From a virus, in IMG/VR virus record IMGVR_UViG_3300009159_000014, positions 1-33,762 of that record: a DNA stretch of 33,762 nucleotides; one strand, 5' to 3'. The notes under the pieces were generated by a model, which saw nothing but the letters and a program-made list of their open reading frames with translations, made no database searches and had not been told where the DNA came from. Positions 13,349-19,383 of this stretch are shown piece after piece (within the stretch, counting starts at the first letter, position 1; each line of letters starts with the position of its first letter). The translations under genes and the position numbers were made by a program.

Positions 13349-13444
13349 AGATTTTTGCTAGGTTTTTGTCCGCACAGATTTTTGCCCATGCTGGATTTTT
13401 GCCTACGTACCCAAGCAGATTTTTAGGCCTACCAGATTTTTGGC
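13349..13444. repeat. Iteron-like cluster of six AGATTTTTGCC-type repeats
   Basis: Six same-direction copies of (A/G)G(A/G)TTTTTG(C/T)C-like sequence start at 13349, 13360, 13376, 13393, 13417 and 13434; one reads AGATTTTTAGGCC. Spacings are 11, 16, 17, 24 and 17 bases, not multiples of 3, so the conservation is at DNA or RNA level. Such clusters upstream of an early operon commonly bind an initiator or repressor. Confidence 0.7.
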
Positions 13445-13683
13445 ACTTTGAAATTTTGTTTCAATGGTTGCATAGACAATCAATGTTGCAACTTTGATAC
13501 TATCTAATAGGTAGACTTCGCAATATGGGTATATTACATTCATATAAAATTCAATTTCTAGGCTATTTTTAGCCCTATTTTCAATACATATTTTAGAGTC
13601 AATCACTTGATGTGAACGACCTTTTTTTATCGTCTTATTATGACTTAAAATTAATTATGCCTATGTCAGTTATAATCTAAGAC

Positions 13684-13712
13684 AAAAAAGGCGCGATTGT
13701 TAGTCGCGCCTT
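13684..13712 (-). terminator. Rho-independent terminator of the peptidase cassette
   Basis: A perfect 9-bp stem AAGGCGCGA (13688-13696) / TCGCGCCTT (13704-13712) with a 7-base loop. On the minus strand it is followed by U6 (A tract 13684-13689). It lies 23 bp past the stop of the metallopeptidase gene. Confidence 0.9.
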
Positions 13713-13734
13713 ACACTATAAACGACACACACAA

Positions 13735-14712
13735 TTACATAGTTGACATCCACTTACTACATGACTCACACACTTCGCAGTTGAAATCTCTGGCATATTT
13801 AAGTGTCTTCGATTCGACTAGCTCGTCACATGATTCACACTTCATCCATTGCTCTTCGACTTTTGTTGCACTGGTGTAACAATCACTCCATCCATCCCAG
13901 TCATAATAACTTGAATATTTTGACATGTAAGAAACTGGATTCGGTTTTCTGGGTGTGAAAGTACATTCGTACACACTTGTCATGGATAACATAATCTCGC
14001 GACACATACAAAGACAATTTTCAACATCGTCAAAGACAACGACTTCATCGTCGCAGTGTGGATTATAATATCCACATGACATGTTAGCGACTGACACGCC
14101 CACTCCAGATTGATTCAAGGCGTACACATCAGTCAACATCCCAGATGCAAAATGATAACCATATAATCCGATTATCTTTGACACTTCTTTCTTAAATCTC
14201 TTCGACTGCAGTTGTGCGCCATATATTTCATTGACGAAATCGTCATTGCCTTTTCGGTCGCACTGGAGTATAAATCTAACATCCTCAAAAAATGACATGT
14301 TAGCGTCATAACTACCATCGCATCCGACTTCCTCGTCTCTAAAAAAAGCTACTTTGATATTATCCATATCGCGCAATAATTCAAGACATATAAATATCCC
14401 GACCTTATCGTCACCACCACACCCAGAAGGAGTCTTCATGTGCTTATTATATCCCATTGCACTGGATTCATCGCAAAGGATGGTGAAATCTTCATCTGGT
14501 ATTATCTTATGTACGGTATCAGTGTGCGACACAATACATGGATAACTGGTGGCATTACCTTTCGTCACATAGATGTTATCTTTTTCAATCACTGGTACCA
14601 GTCCCATCGCGATCGTTTGATTGACTATAAATTCATTCATCCTGGTGACGTCATAAGACTCACTTTGTATTTTTAATACATTAAGCAATCGTTGCTTCAT
14701 TATATTTTGCAT
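13735..14712 (-). CDS. M20/M28-type metallopeptidase with C-terminal zinc ribbon
   Basis: A 325-aa protein. All metal ligands of the di-zinc aminopeptidase fold are present in order: H63-x-D65 (SHTDTV), the bridging Asp in GCGGDDK (101-102), E127-E128 (RDEEVGCDG), D152 (QCDRKG) and H219 (YNPHCDDE). It should hydrolyse a peptide or similar amide bond; the substrate is unknown. It is closest in look to PepT-like M20 or M42 enzymes but shorter, with no clear dimerisation domain. After residue 245 a Ser/Tyr-rich linker leads to a zinc ribbon (C292, C295, C312, C315). The start may also be Met5 (14700). It overlaps the 537-aa gene by 32 bp and is followed by a strong terminator. It has no signal peptide. 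Confidence 0.85.
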   Translation of the reverse strand: MQNIMKQRLLNVLKIQSESYDVTRMNEFIVNQTIAMGLVPVIEKDNIYVTKGNATSYPCIVSHTDTVHKIIPDEDFTILCDESSAMGYNKHMKTPSGCGGDDKVGIFICLELLRDMDNIKVAFFRDEEVGCDGSYDANMSFFEDVRFILQCDRKGNDDFVNEIYGAQLQSKRFKKEVSKIIGLYGYHFASGMLTDVYALNQSGVGVSVANMSCGYYNPHCDDEVVVFDDVENCLCMCREIMLSMTSVYECTFTPRKPNPVSYMSKYSSYYDWDGWSDCYTSATKVEEQWMKCESCDELVESKTLKYARDFNCEVCESCSKWMSTM

Positions 14713-16294
14713 AGTTTTTTTCGTTTACGTTTTTTAATAAATTAGTGTACTCGTCAACATTAACATTGGCTACATAACCAGAATCGAGCGCGGTAACATC
14801 GCATGTTAAATAAAATTTGCCATCCACCATGCAACGCTCTGCATCATTTTCATGGGCCCATTCGCCATCATGTAATTCAACTGCATCGTCATAACGAATA
14901 TAATCTCCATTTATGTCGAATACACAATCCTCACATAAACAATAGTCGTCGATTGATTCAACATAAACAATTTCGCTGCTATTTTTTAAATAGTTAACAC
15001 CATTTACAATAACACAATCAATCTCTAATACCATCTCGTCTTCGTTATTGACGCATAAGTCTTCATTATTGACTAATCCTTCAATGTAAGTCCCATTAGG
15101 GCGACGATATTCAATATAACGCGCATCGTCTTCATCTATGTCGCAGCCATTGAATACATCGTAAACATTATTATTATGCTCGTCATAACTGCCATCAGTA
15201 TTTTTCAATATTTTATACTCACTTTCATTTTTGTTATTACTTAACACATCACCAGATAGAATCGACAAAGTGTCCATGTATGGATAATAATCAAATTTAT
15301 AACGACTCAATGTCACCTTTGGCGACGATATATAACCACCAGATAGATGTTTGTCAAAGTCTTCATGGTGACAAGATTGTCGACTTTTATAATAGTAGTC
15401 ATTATCATTCGCCCATTGAATAAACGAACCAGTAAGTGATTCATGAGTGTATATGGTGTCCATTGCCTTTTTTCCACCATCTAATAACCAGAGGATGGCG
15501 CGACCTAATACCTTGCCATTAATGTCATAAGCTACTAGTATTGACACTTTATCTTCGTTCATGGTGTAAATTGATAACCATTCGCAACACTCTTCATGTC
15601 GCATACATGACCCGAATAAATTAGTGTCTCTTCCTAATATGTCCGAATAATTGTCAACGAAATAGGCATCTGCAATCGCATCACCTTCAATCACCTTAAA
15701 ATTAATTTTCTTGCCTTCGCCTTCTTCGTCACCTAATACCGAAATATATGACTTAATAAGATTGCTAAATTTTTCATAATCAGTCGCGCTGATTTCATTG
15801 GCAACATGTTCATGTAGTAAATTTCTTGCCATCTTAACTGCCTTCATGTCTTGTCTTCCAGTGCGCGCCCATTTTCCATTCTCATTGACAACATGTTCGC
15901 GACCATAAGGCAAGTAGCTACACATCTCGCCACGCATAGTAATATAGTTAGCGAACTGGGTGTGTGTGTCTTCACTCCTTAACAGTCTTTGTGCGACGAT
16001 TGACTCATTGCGCATTGATTTCAACATGTCACGCATACTAGATGAATAATTCAAAGGTGCCTTAAAAATATTCTCAGTATTATCACATGCGTCATGGATA
16101 ATTCTCCAGTAGTCTTCGCCTTGTGGCGTGTCACACCATGCCATCGATGTGTCGATTGCTCTGGATAAGCTAGTAACTTCAAAAGTAAAAATGTCTTTCC
16201 TTTTTTCAATGTAAGATACGTTCATTGCATTTTCGAACGCTTGTGACTTCATTGGCTCTGGTAACATCCCGAACCATTCAATAATTGTTTTCAT
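14681..16294 (-). CDS. Large phage protein of unknown function with GSCMRH motif
   Basis: A 537-aa protein. Near the N-terminus (43-69) is a DTPQGEDYW element seen in phage proteins. The central block has GSCMRHEECCEWL (228-240), SILVAY, VLGRAILWLLDGG (262-274), MDTIYT and a FIQWANDNDYYYK helix. I know this combination as a widespread uncharacterised phage family. The C-terminal third (about 430-510) is acidic and contains repeated short cysteine and DGEWAHENDAERC-type elements, probably metal-binding. It has many Asp codons. No enzymatic function can be named. It is co-transcribed with the metallopeptidase (32-bp overlap) and preceded by two tiny membrane-protein genes. Confidence 0.7.
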   Translation of the reverse strand: MKTIIEWFGMLPEPMKSQAFENAMNVSYIEKRKDIFTFEVTSLSRAIDTSMAWCDTPQGEDYWRIIHDACDNTENIFKAPLNYSSSMRDMLKSMRNESIVAQRLLRSEDTHTQFANYITMRGEMCSYLPYGREHVVNENGKWARTGRQDMKAVKMARNLLHEHVANEISATDYEKFSNLIKSYISVLGDEEGEGKKINFKVIEGDAIADAYFVDNYSDILGRDTNLFGSCMRHEECCEWLSIYTMNEDKVSILVAYDINGKVLGRAILWLLDGGKKAMDTIYTHESLTGSFIQWANDNDYYYKSRQSCHHEDFDKHLSGGYISSPKVTLSRYKFDYYPYMDTLSILSGDVLSNNKNESEYKILKNTDGSYDEHNNNVYDVFNGCDIDEDDARYIEYRRPNGTYIEGLVNNEDLCVNNEDEMVLEIDCVIVNGVNYLKNSSEIVYVESIDDYCLCEDCVFDINGDYIRYDDAVELHDGEWAHENDAERCMVDGKFYLTCDVTALDSGYVANVNVDEYTNLLKNVNEKNYAKYNEATIA

Positions 16295-16318
16295 GTGTTG
16301 TGTGTTTTGTGTTATGAA

Positions 16319-16414
16319 TTAAAAATTATCAGCGACCATCATTAGTAAAAGGCAAAGGATTATAACTACAATCGATTGCTTGAATGTTAAATCTTTACTT
16401 TGTTGCATTTTCAT
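16319..16414 (-). CDS. 31-aa membrane microprotein
   Basis: An ORF of 31 codons ending 24 bp before the 537-aa gene. The polar basic N-terminus (MKMQQSKDLTFKQS) is followed by one hydrophobic span (IVVIILCLLLMMVADNF). It overlaps the upstream microprotein gene by 20 bp. Real expression is inferred from packing and from the clean membrane-protein composition. Confidence 0.5.
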   Translation of the reverse strand: MKMQQSKDLTFKQSIVVIILCLLLMMVADNF

Positions 16415-16511
16415 TTTCGATTAAAAGGTGAATTAATAATTTGCCAACATAAGAAACAAAGAAGGCAAATAAGACTAATTGAACTGCGAGAAACATATCT
16501 AAATTTTCCAT
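16395..16511 (-). CDS. 38-aa membrane microprotein
   Basis: An ORF of 38 codons, first of the cassette. It has a short acidic N-terminus (MENLD), one hydrophobic span (MFLAVQLVLFAFFVSYVGKLLIHLLI) and a polar end (ENENATK). It starts just after a small hairpin and palindrome in its probable leader. No family recognised. Confidence 0.5.
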   Translation of the reverse strand: MENLDMFLAVQLVLFAFFVSYVGKLLIHLLIENENATK

Positions 16512-16519
16512 AATGTGTG

Positions 16520-16554
16520 TGCCAATGGTTTTATTTGGCATCGTAATATTACGA
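16520..16554. promoter_or_regulatory. Hairpin and 14-bp perfect palindrome upstream of the peptidase cassette
   Basis: TGCCAA (16520-16525) pairs with TTGGCA (16535-16540), and TCGTAATATTACGA (16541-16554) is a perfect palindrome. Both lie within 45 bp upstream of the first cassette gene. The palindrome is the right size for a dimeric repressor operator; the binding protein is unknown. Confidence 0.5.
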
Positions 16555-16637
16555 AATAAACAAACACAAAAGTGAAATAATATTAAATAGTAGTAAAATA
16601 TTGCAAAATTGTTACCTGGTTATTGGTACGAATTTAG

Positions 16638-16789
16638 ACTGGGAGTAAAGGTTTTATACCATCCTTTACATGTGTGGATATATTCTACATTGTATTATAT
16701 ATTATATAATGTATATTATAATATACAATGTATATTGTATTATAGAATAAATAATACATACTATATTATATTAGGACCGCTTTACCAGT
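16638..16789. repeat. Large imperfect inverted repeat with A/T palindromic core
   Basis: The outer arms ACTGGGAGTAAAGG (16638-16651) and CGCTTTACCAGT (ending 16789) are imperfect inverted copies. Inside lie GTAAAGG/CCTTTAC (16645-16651 and 16663-16669), two direct ATTGTATTATA copies, and a perfect 18-bp palindrome TGTATATTATAATATACA (16710-16727). The region could extrude a cruciform or melt easily. Confidence 0.65.
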
Positions 16790-17008
16790 TGCATAAGATT
16801 TAAGCTAGTAACTATTTAGCCCATCGATTGTTATGTTTTGTGATTGAGTCAGTAAGATATCATATATTAAAATACTTACTTTAATACCCTACGAAAGCCC
16901 TCCTATTTAACATAATGGTAATTATAAGACAAAAGTATTACTGAATATCAGTTAGTTATATATTAAAAAATAGTACTATGCACCCCCTACCATCTTTTTT
17001 AGCGTAAT

Positions 17009-17027
17009 CAATGGTGTAACGCCATTG
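17009..17027. promoter_or_regulatory. Operator-like dyad CAATGG...CCATTG
   Basis: CAATGGTGTAACGCCATTG has 6-bp perfect arms, extended by one T-G and one G-C pair. It lies about 65-80 bp upstream of the late promoter candidate. Confidence 0.45.
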
Positions 17028-17091
17028 TGCCTCTCATATTTTTGATATAAAACATTGTTTTGCGATATTTTAATATTTGGTATTATTGTTG

Positions 17092-17099
17092 TAGCTTTG
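17092..17099 (+). promoter_or_regulatory. Late promoter candidate, -7 element TAGCTTTG
   Basis: Perfect TAnnTTTG with T-rich sequence about 20 bases upstream where a -33 box is expected (TTTT rather than TTTG). It is 65 bp before the zinc-ribbon gene that opens the rightward region. GTTGTAGCTT(T/C)G is repeated before the large terminase gene at 18158. Confidence 0.55.
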
Positions 17100-17108
17100 A
17101 CTTAATAT

Positions 17109-17133
17109 AGTCGTTGGGTGATTAAGAACGACT
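17109..17133 (+). promoter_or_regulatory. Leader hairpin AGTCGTT/AACGACT
   Basis: Perfect 7-bp arms (17109-17115 and 17127-17133) with an 11-base loop followed by TTTCTCT, beginning about 10 bases past the -7 box. It would sit at the very 5' end of the late transcript as a stabiliser or weak attenuator. Confidence 0.45.
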
Positions 17134-17163
17134 TTTCTCTAAAATAAGCACAATTTTTAAACT

Positions 17164-17358
17164 ATGAAAGATACAGTTAGTAAGAGGATTTACAAATGCA
17201 AGTGTGGTACTACTTTGCAGGAGTATGTTTGGTCGAGTTCCATAAGGGAACATACCATCGAGTGTGCAAAGTGTGGGATGATTCTTGGGTTTAATAACAT
17301 AAAGATAGACAAGGTAGTGAGTATTGTCTCTATCAGAACGCCAACCAAAAACCGATAA
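17164..17358 (+). CDS. Zinc-ribbon protein
   Basis: A 64-aa protein with C12-x-C14 and C34-xx-C37 framing a small ribbon (YKCKCG ... ECAKCG), plus H30, and a basic C-terminus ending TPTKNR. The first knuckle is CxC rather than the common CxxC. It is the first gene of the rightward region and ends 1 bp before the small terminase start. It may bind DNA or RNA and could be a late regulator or terminase accessory; neither is shown. Confidence 0.7.
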   Translation: MKDTVSKRIYKCKCGTTLQEYVWSSSIREHTIECAKCGMILGFNNIKIDKVVSIVSIRTPTKNR

Positions 17359-17359
17359 T

Positions 17360-17971
17360 ATGAACGCAGAGTTTAAGGATATAACGAAAGAAGCATTTAT
17401 CATTGCTTACAGAGAAAATTTTGGAAATATTACTATTAGTTGCCAGGCGTGTGGAATTAGTAGGACTATGTATCAAGGATGGATGAAGAACGATGTGGAG
17501 TTTAGAAAGACGTTGGCTGAAATAGAACCAGAGGAGATTATGTTGGATTGGGGGGAGCATAAGTTGATGGAGAGGATTAGTAAGGGTGATACTTTGGCTA
17601 CGATGTTTCTGTTAAAGACAAAGGGCAAAAGAAGAGGGTATATTGAAAAGACGGAGGTTGCTCATGAAGGGGATGTGGTTAAGCAGATTACTGTTAACGT
17701 ATTAAAGCCTGGTGCTACCTTGGCGGATATTCCTAAATTGGATGGTGATGAGAATAAAACTTTACCAGAAAGTTCGCCAATAGAGAACTTTGAGTCTGAA
17801 AATGGCAAGATTATTAACTTTGATACCCAAACTGACGATACTTATTTTGTTCCAGCTACTGCTGCTTCGGTTCCTAGTTTTGATACCGAAGAATTAATGG
17901 AGGTTCCGCTATATAATCACGACAAAGGTGAGATATTGGATTTGAACGAAGATGACGAATACGAAGAATAG
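17360..17971 (+). CDS. terS: Terminase small subunit
   Basis: The ATG at 17360 (MNAEFKDITK) is chosen because it follows the previous stop directly; an in-frame alternative start upstream would overlap the zinc-ribbon gene. The 203-aa protein has the DNA-binding N-terminus of small terminases: FIIAYRENFGNITISCQACGISRTMYQGWMKND, with the helix-turn-helix at about residues 24-44. A central ATMFLLKTKGKRRGY segment follows (common LKxKxxRGY motif). The C-terminal 80 residues are acidic and low-complexity (EDDEYEE end). It recognises the packaging start site and feeds DNA to the large subunit. Confidence 0.85.
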   Translation: MNAEFKDITKEAFIIAYRENFGNITISCQACGISRTMYQGWMKNDVEFRKTLAEIEPEEIMLDWGEHKLMERISKGDTLATMFLLKTKGKRRGYIEKTEVAHEGDVVKQITVNVLKPGATLADIPKLDGDENKTLPESSPIENFESENGKIINFDTQTDDTYFVPATAASVPSFDTEELMEVPLYNHDKGEILDLNEDDEYEE

Positions 17972-18208
17972 TGTTTAAAGGCCATTTTAAGGAGATTCTA
18001 GCCATTATCTACACTATAGTAGTATATTGACCTTAAAAAATACTTTATCAGTCAAAATGAGCCACATTTGACTTATAATCGGCTCAAACATGATTGATAT
18101 GTGTCAAATAAAAGGATTATTGACTTATATACCCATACCTCTGTATAAAACCAAAAAGTTGTAGCTTCGTTTCACCAAACCATATTTTTTAATTTTTCCC
18201 AATGACTT
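17972..18208. other. Structured gap between small and large terminase genes
   Basis: 237 bp without a gene in an otherwise packed region. It contains inverted repeats TTTTAAGG (17985-17992) / CCTTAAAA (18031-18038) and TGAGCC (18058-18063) / GGCTCA (18081-18086), an 8-bp palindrome ACTATAGT (18012-18019), and repeated TTTGAC/GTCAAA words. It may hold the packaging recognition site and/or a regulatory RNA, plus the promoter candidate at 18162. Confidence 0.55.
18162..18169 (+). promoter_or_regulatory. Promoter candidate before the large terminase gene
   Basis: TAGCTTCG, one mismatch from TAnnTTTG, within GTTGTAGCTTCG that repeats the sequence at the first late promoter. It is 39 bp before the ATG. 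Confidence 0.4.
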
Positions 18209-19345
18209 ATGAACGTAACCACCAATGTCGTTTTCGAAATACTGCAAGGAAGCCAAAAAAAAATATCCGTCATGCAAGGCGGAACAAGAAGTGGCAAGAC
18301 CTACAATATCTTGACCTGGTTTGTAGTAAAGCTCTTGCAGGAAAGCGGAAAGACCTTGACTATCTGTCGTTCCTCGCTACCGTCTATAAAGGGCTCTGTA
18401 ATGAGAGACTTTGTAGAGATACTGTCGAAATATGGTTTGTACTCAGAAGAAAAACACAACAAATCAGAAAACCTTTATTTTTTAGGTAATAATACAGTAG
18501 AGTTCGTATCAACAGACCAGCCGCAGAAGATTAGAGGTAGAAAACGTAATTATCTTTTTATCAATGAGGCCAACGAAGTAAACTACGAATCTTGGATGCA
18601 GTTAGCTCTAAGAACCACCGAAAAGATAGTAATTGACTATAACCCATCAGATTACTACAGTTGGATTTACGACAAGGTCGTTCCAAGAGAAGATGCTGAC
18701 TTTACCATCACTACTTACAAAGACAATCCGTTTTTAGAGAAGTCACTTGTAGAAGAGATTGAAAGACTAAAGGATTCAGACGTTCAATACTGGAGAGTTT
18801 ATGGTTTAGGGGAAAGGGCAATATCAGAAGCAACTATTTACACTCATTGGAAACGCAGACGTAATTTCCCAGAAGGCGGAGAAATATTTTACGGCCTAGA
18901 TTTTGGTTATAACAATCAAACAGCCTTGGTTCGTGTAAAGCACTACGATGGCGAAATATACGTAGAGCAACTTGTCTACGAAACTAAAATGTCTACTTCA
19001 GTACTTATTGACAAACTAAAGTCTTTGGGCCTTGGTAAGCGAGATGAGATATTCGCAGATGCCGCAGAGCCTAAAACTATCGCAGAGATTAATAAAGCTG
19101 GGTTTAACCTAAAGACAGCGATTAAAGATGTTTTCGCTGGAATCAATAAGGTAAAATCATTTTCTTTGTATGTTAAAAGCGATTCCTTAGATTTGTTGGA
19201 TGAGGTTAAAAACTATAAATGGAAAACCGACCATGATGGTAATACCCTCGATGAACCAGTTAAGTTTAGAGACCATTTAATGGATGCCATGAGGTATGCC
19301 ATATACACAAAATTCGCCAAACCAAAAAGGGGTTGGGTAGTGTAG
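18209..19345 (+). CDS. terL: Terminase large subunit
   Basis: A 378-aa packaging motor. The ATPase domain has Walker A GGTRSGKT (24-31) and Walker B YLFINE (115-120, catalytic E120). The C-terminal RNase H-like nuclease domain has acidic residues D231 (GLDFGYN), D284 (FADAAEP) and D359 (HLMDAMRYA). This is the Terminase_3 (PBSX-type) arrangement, at the short end of the family. It cuts concatemeric phage DNA and pumps it into the prohead through the portal encoded next. Whether packaging is by cos or headful cannot be decided from the sequence, though the mid-gene permuted assembly slightly favours a permuted genome. Confidence 0.95.
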   Translation: MNVTTNVVFEILQGSQKKISVMQGGTRSGKTYNILTWFVVKLLQESGKTLTICRSSLPSIKGSVMRDFVEILSKYGLYSEEKHNKSENLYFLGNNTVEFVSTDQPQKIRGRKRNYLFINEANEVNYESWMQLALRTTEKIVIDYNPSDYYSWIYDKVVPREDADFTITTYKDNPFLEKSLVEEIERLKDSDVQYWRVYGLGERAISEATIYTHWKRRRNFPEGGEIFYGLDFGYNNQTALVRVKHYDGEIYVEQLVYETKMSTSVLIDKLKSLGLGKRDEIFADAAEPKTIAEINKAGFNLKTAIKDVFAGINKVKSFSLYVKSDSLDLLDEVKNYKWKTDHDGNTLDEPVKFRDHLMDAMRYAIYTKFAKPKRGWVV

Positions 19346-19358
19346 GCTAAAAATTTGT

Positions 19359-19366
19359 TACTTTTG
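19359..19366 (+). promoter_or_regulatory. Promoter candidate before the portal gene
   Basis: TACTTTTG matches TAnnTTTG and is followed by TAAAAATATC, the same context as at 24388 and nearly that at 29416. The portal start lies 17 bases downstream. A -33 TTG with usual spacing is not clear. Confidence 0.5.
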
Positions 19367-19383
19367 TAAAAATATCATATAGC

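Larger units (their letters stand above)
13259..13734. other. Intergenic region upstream of the early operon
   Basis: A 476-bp stretch between the early operon and the peptidase cassette. It holds an A/T-rich segment (13259-13340) where the early promoter should lie (I could not find a clean TTG-TAnnTTTG pair on the minus strand), the AGATTTTTGCC-type repeat cluster, a small hairpin GGCTA-TTTT-TAGCC (13561-13574), and the terminator of the downstream-facing cassette. A 67-codon minus ORF at 13403-13606 overlaps the repeats and is not called as a gene. Confidence 0.6.
16512..17163. other. Divergent intergenic control region
   Basis: The longest gene-free stretch (652 bp), between the leftward cassette and the rightward late genes. 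It holds the operator-like palindrome at 16541, a large inverted-repeat region with an A/T core (16638-16789), a near-match to a DnaA box (16673-16681, TGTGGATAT), a dyad at 17009, and a promoter plus leader hairpin (17092-17133). It is a candidate replication origin and transcription switch. A 64-codon plus ORF at 16609-16803 translates mainly to Tyr/Ile/Asn and is not called. Confidence 0.65.

Noticed and set aside
13349-13444. CRISPR-like array
   Set aside because: Repeats are only about 11 bases with spacers of a few bases and no cas genes; iteron-like is a better description.
13403-13606. 67-codon minus-strand ORF overlapping the AGATTTTTGCC repeats
   Set aside because: It shares bases with the repeat array, has no neighbour coupling and no recognisable features. 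Kept only as a low possibility.
14354-14997. Plus-strand ORFs opposite the metallopeptidase and GSCMRH genes
   Set aside because: Shadows of well-supported minus-strand genes with clear motifs; compositions are His/Ser-rich artefacts.
16609-16803. 64-codon plus-strand ORF in the divergent intergenic region
   Set aside because: Its translation is dominated by Tyr, Ile and Asn because it reads through the A/T palindromes; no plausible protein features.
18202-18489. 95-codon ORF starting 7 bases before the large terminase start
   Set aside because: An out-of-frame shadow of the terminase ATPase domain; the overlapping frame has Walker motifs.
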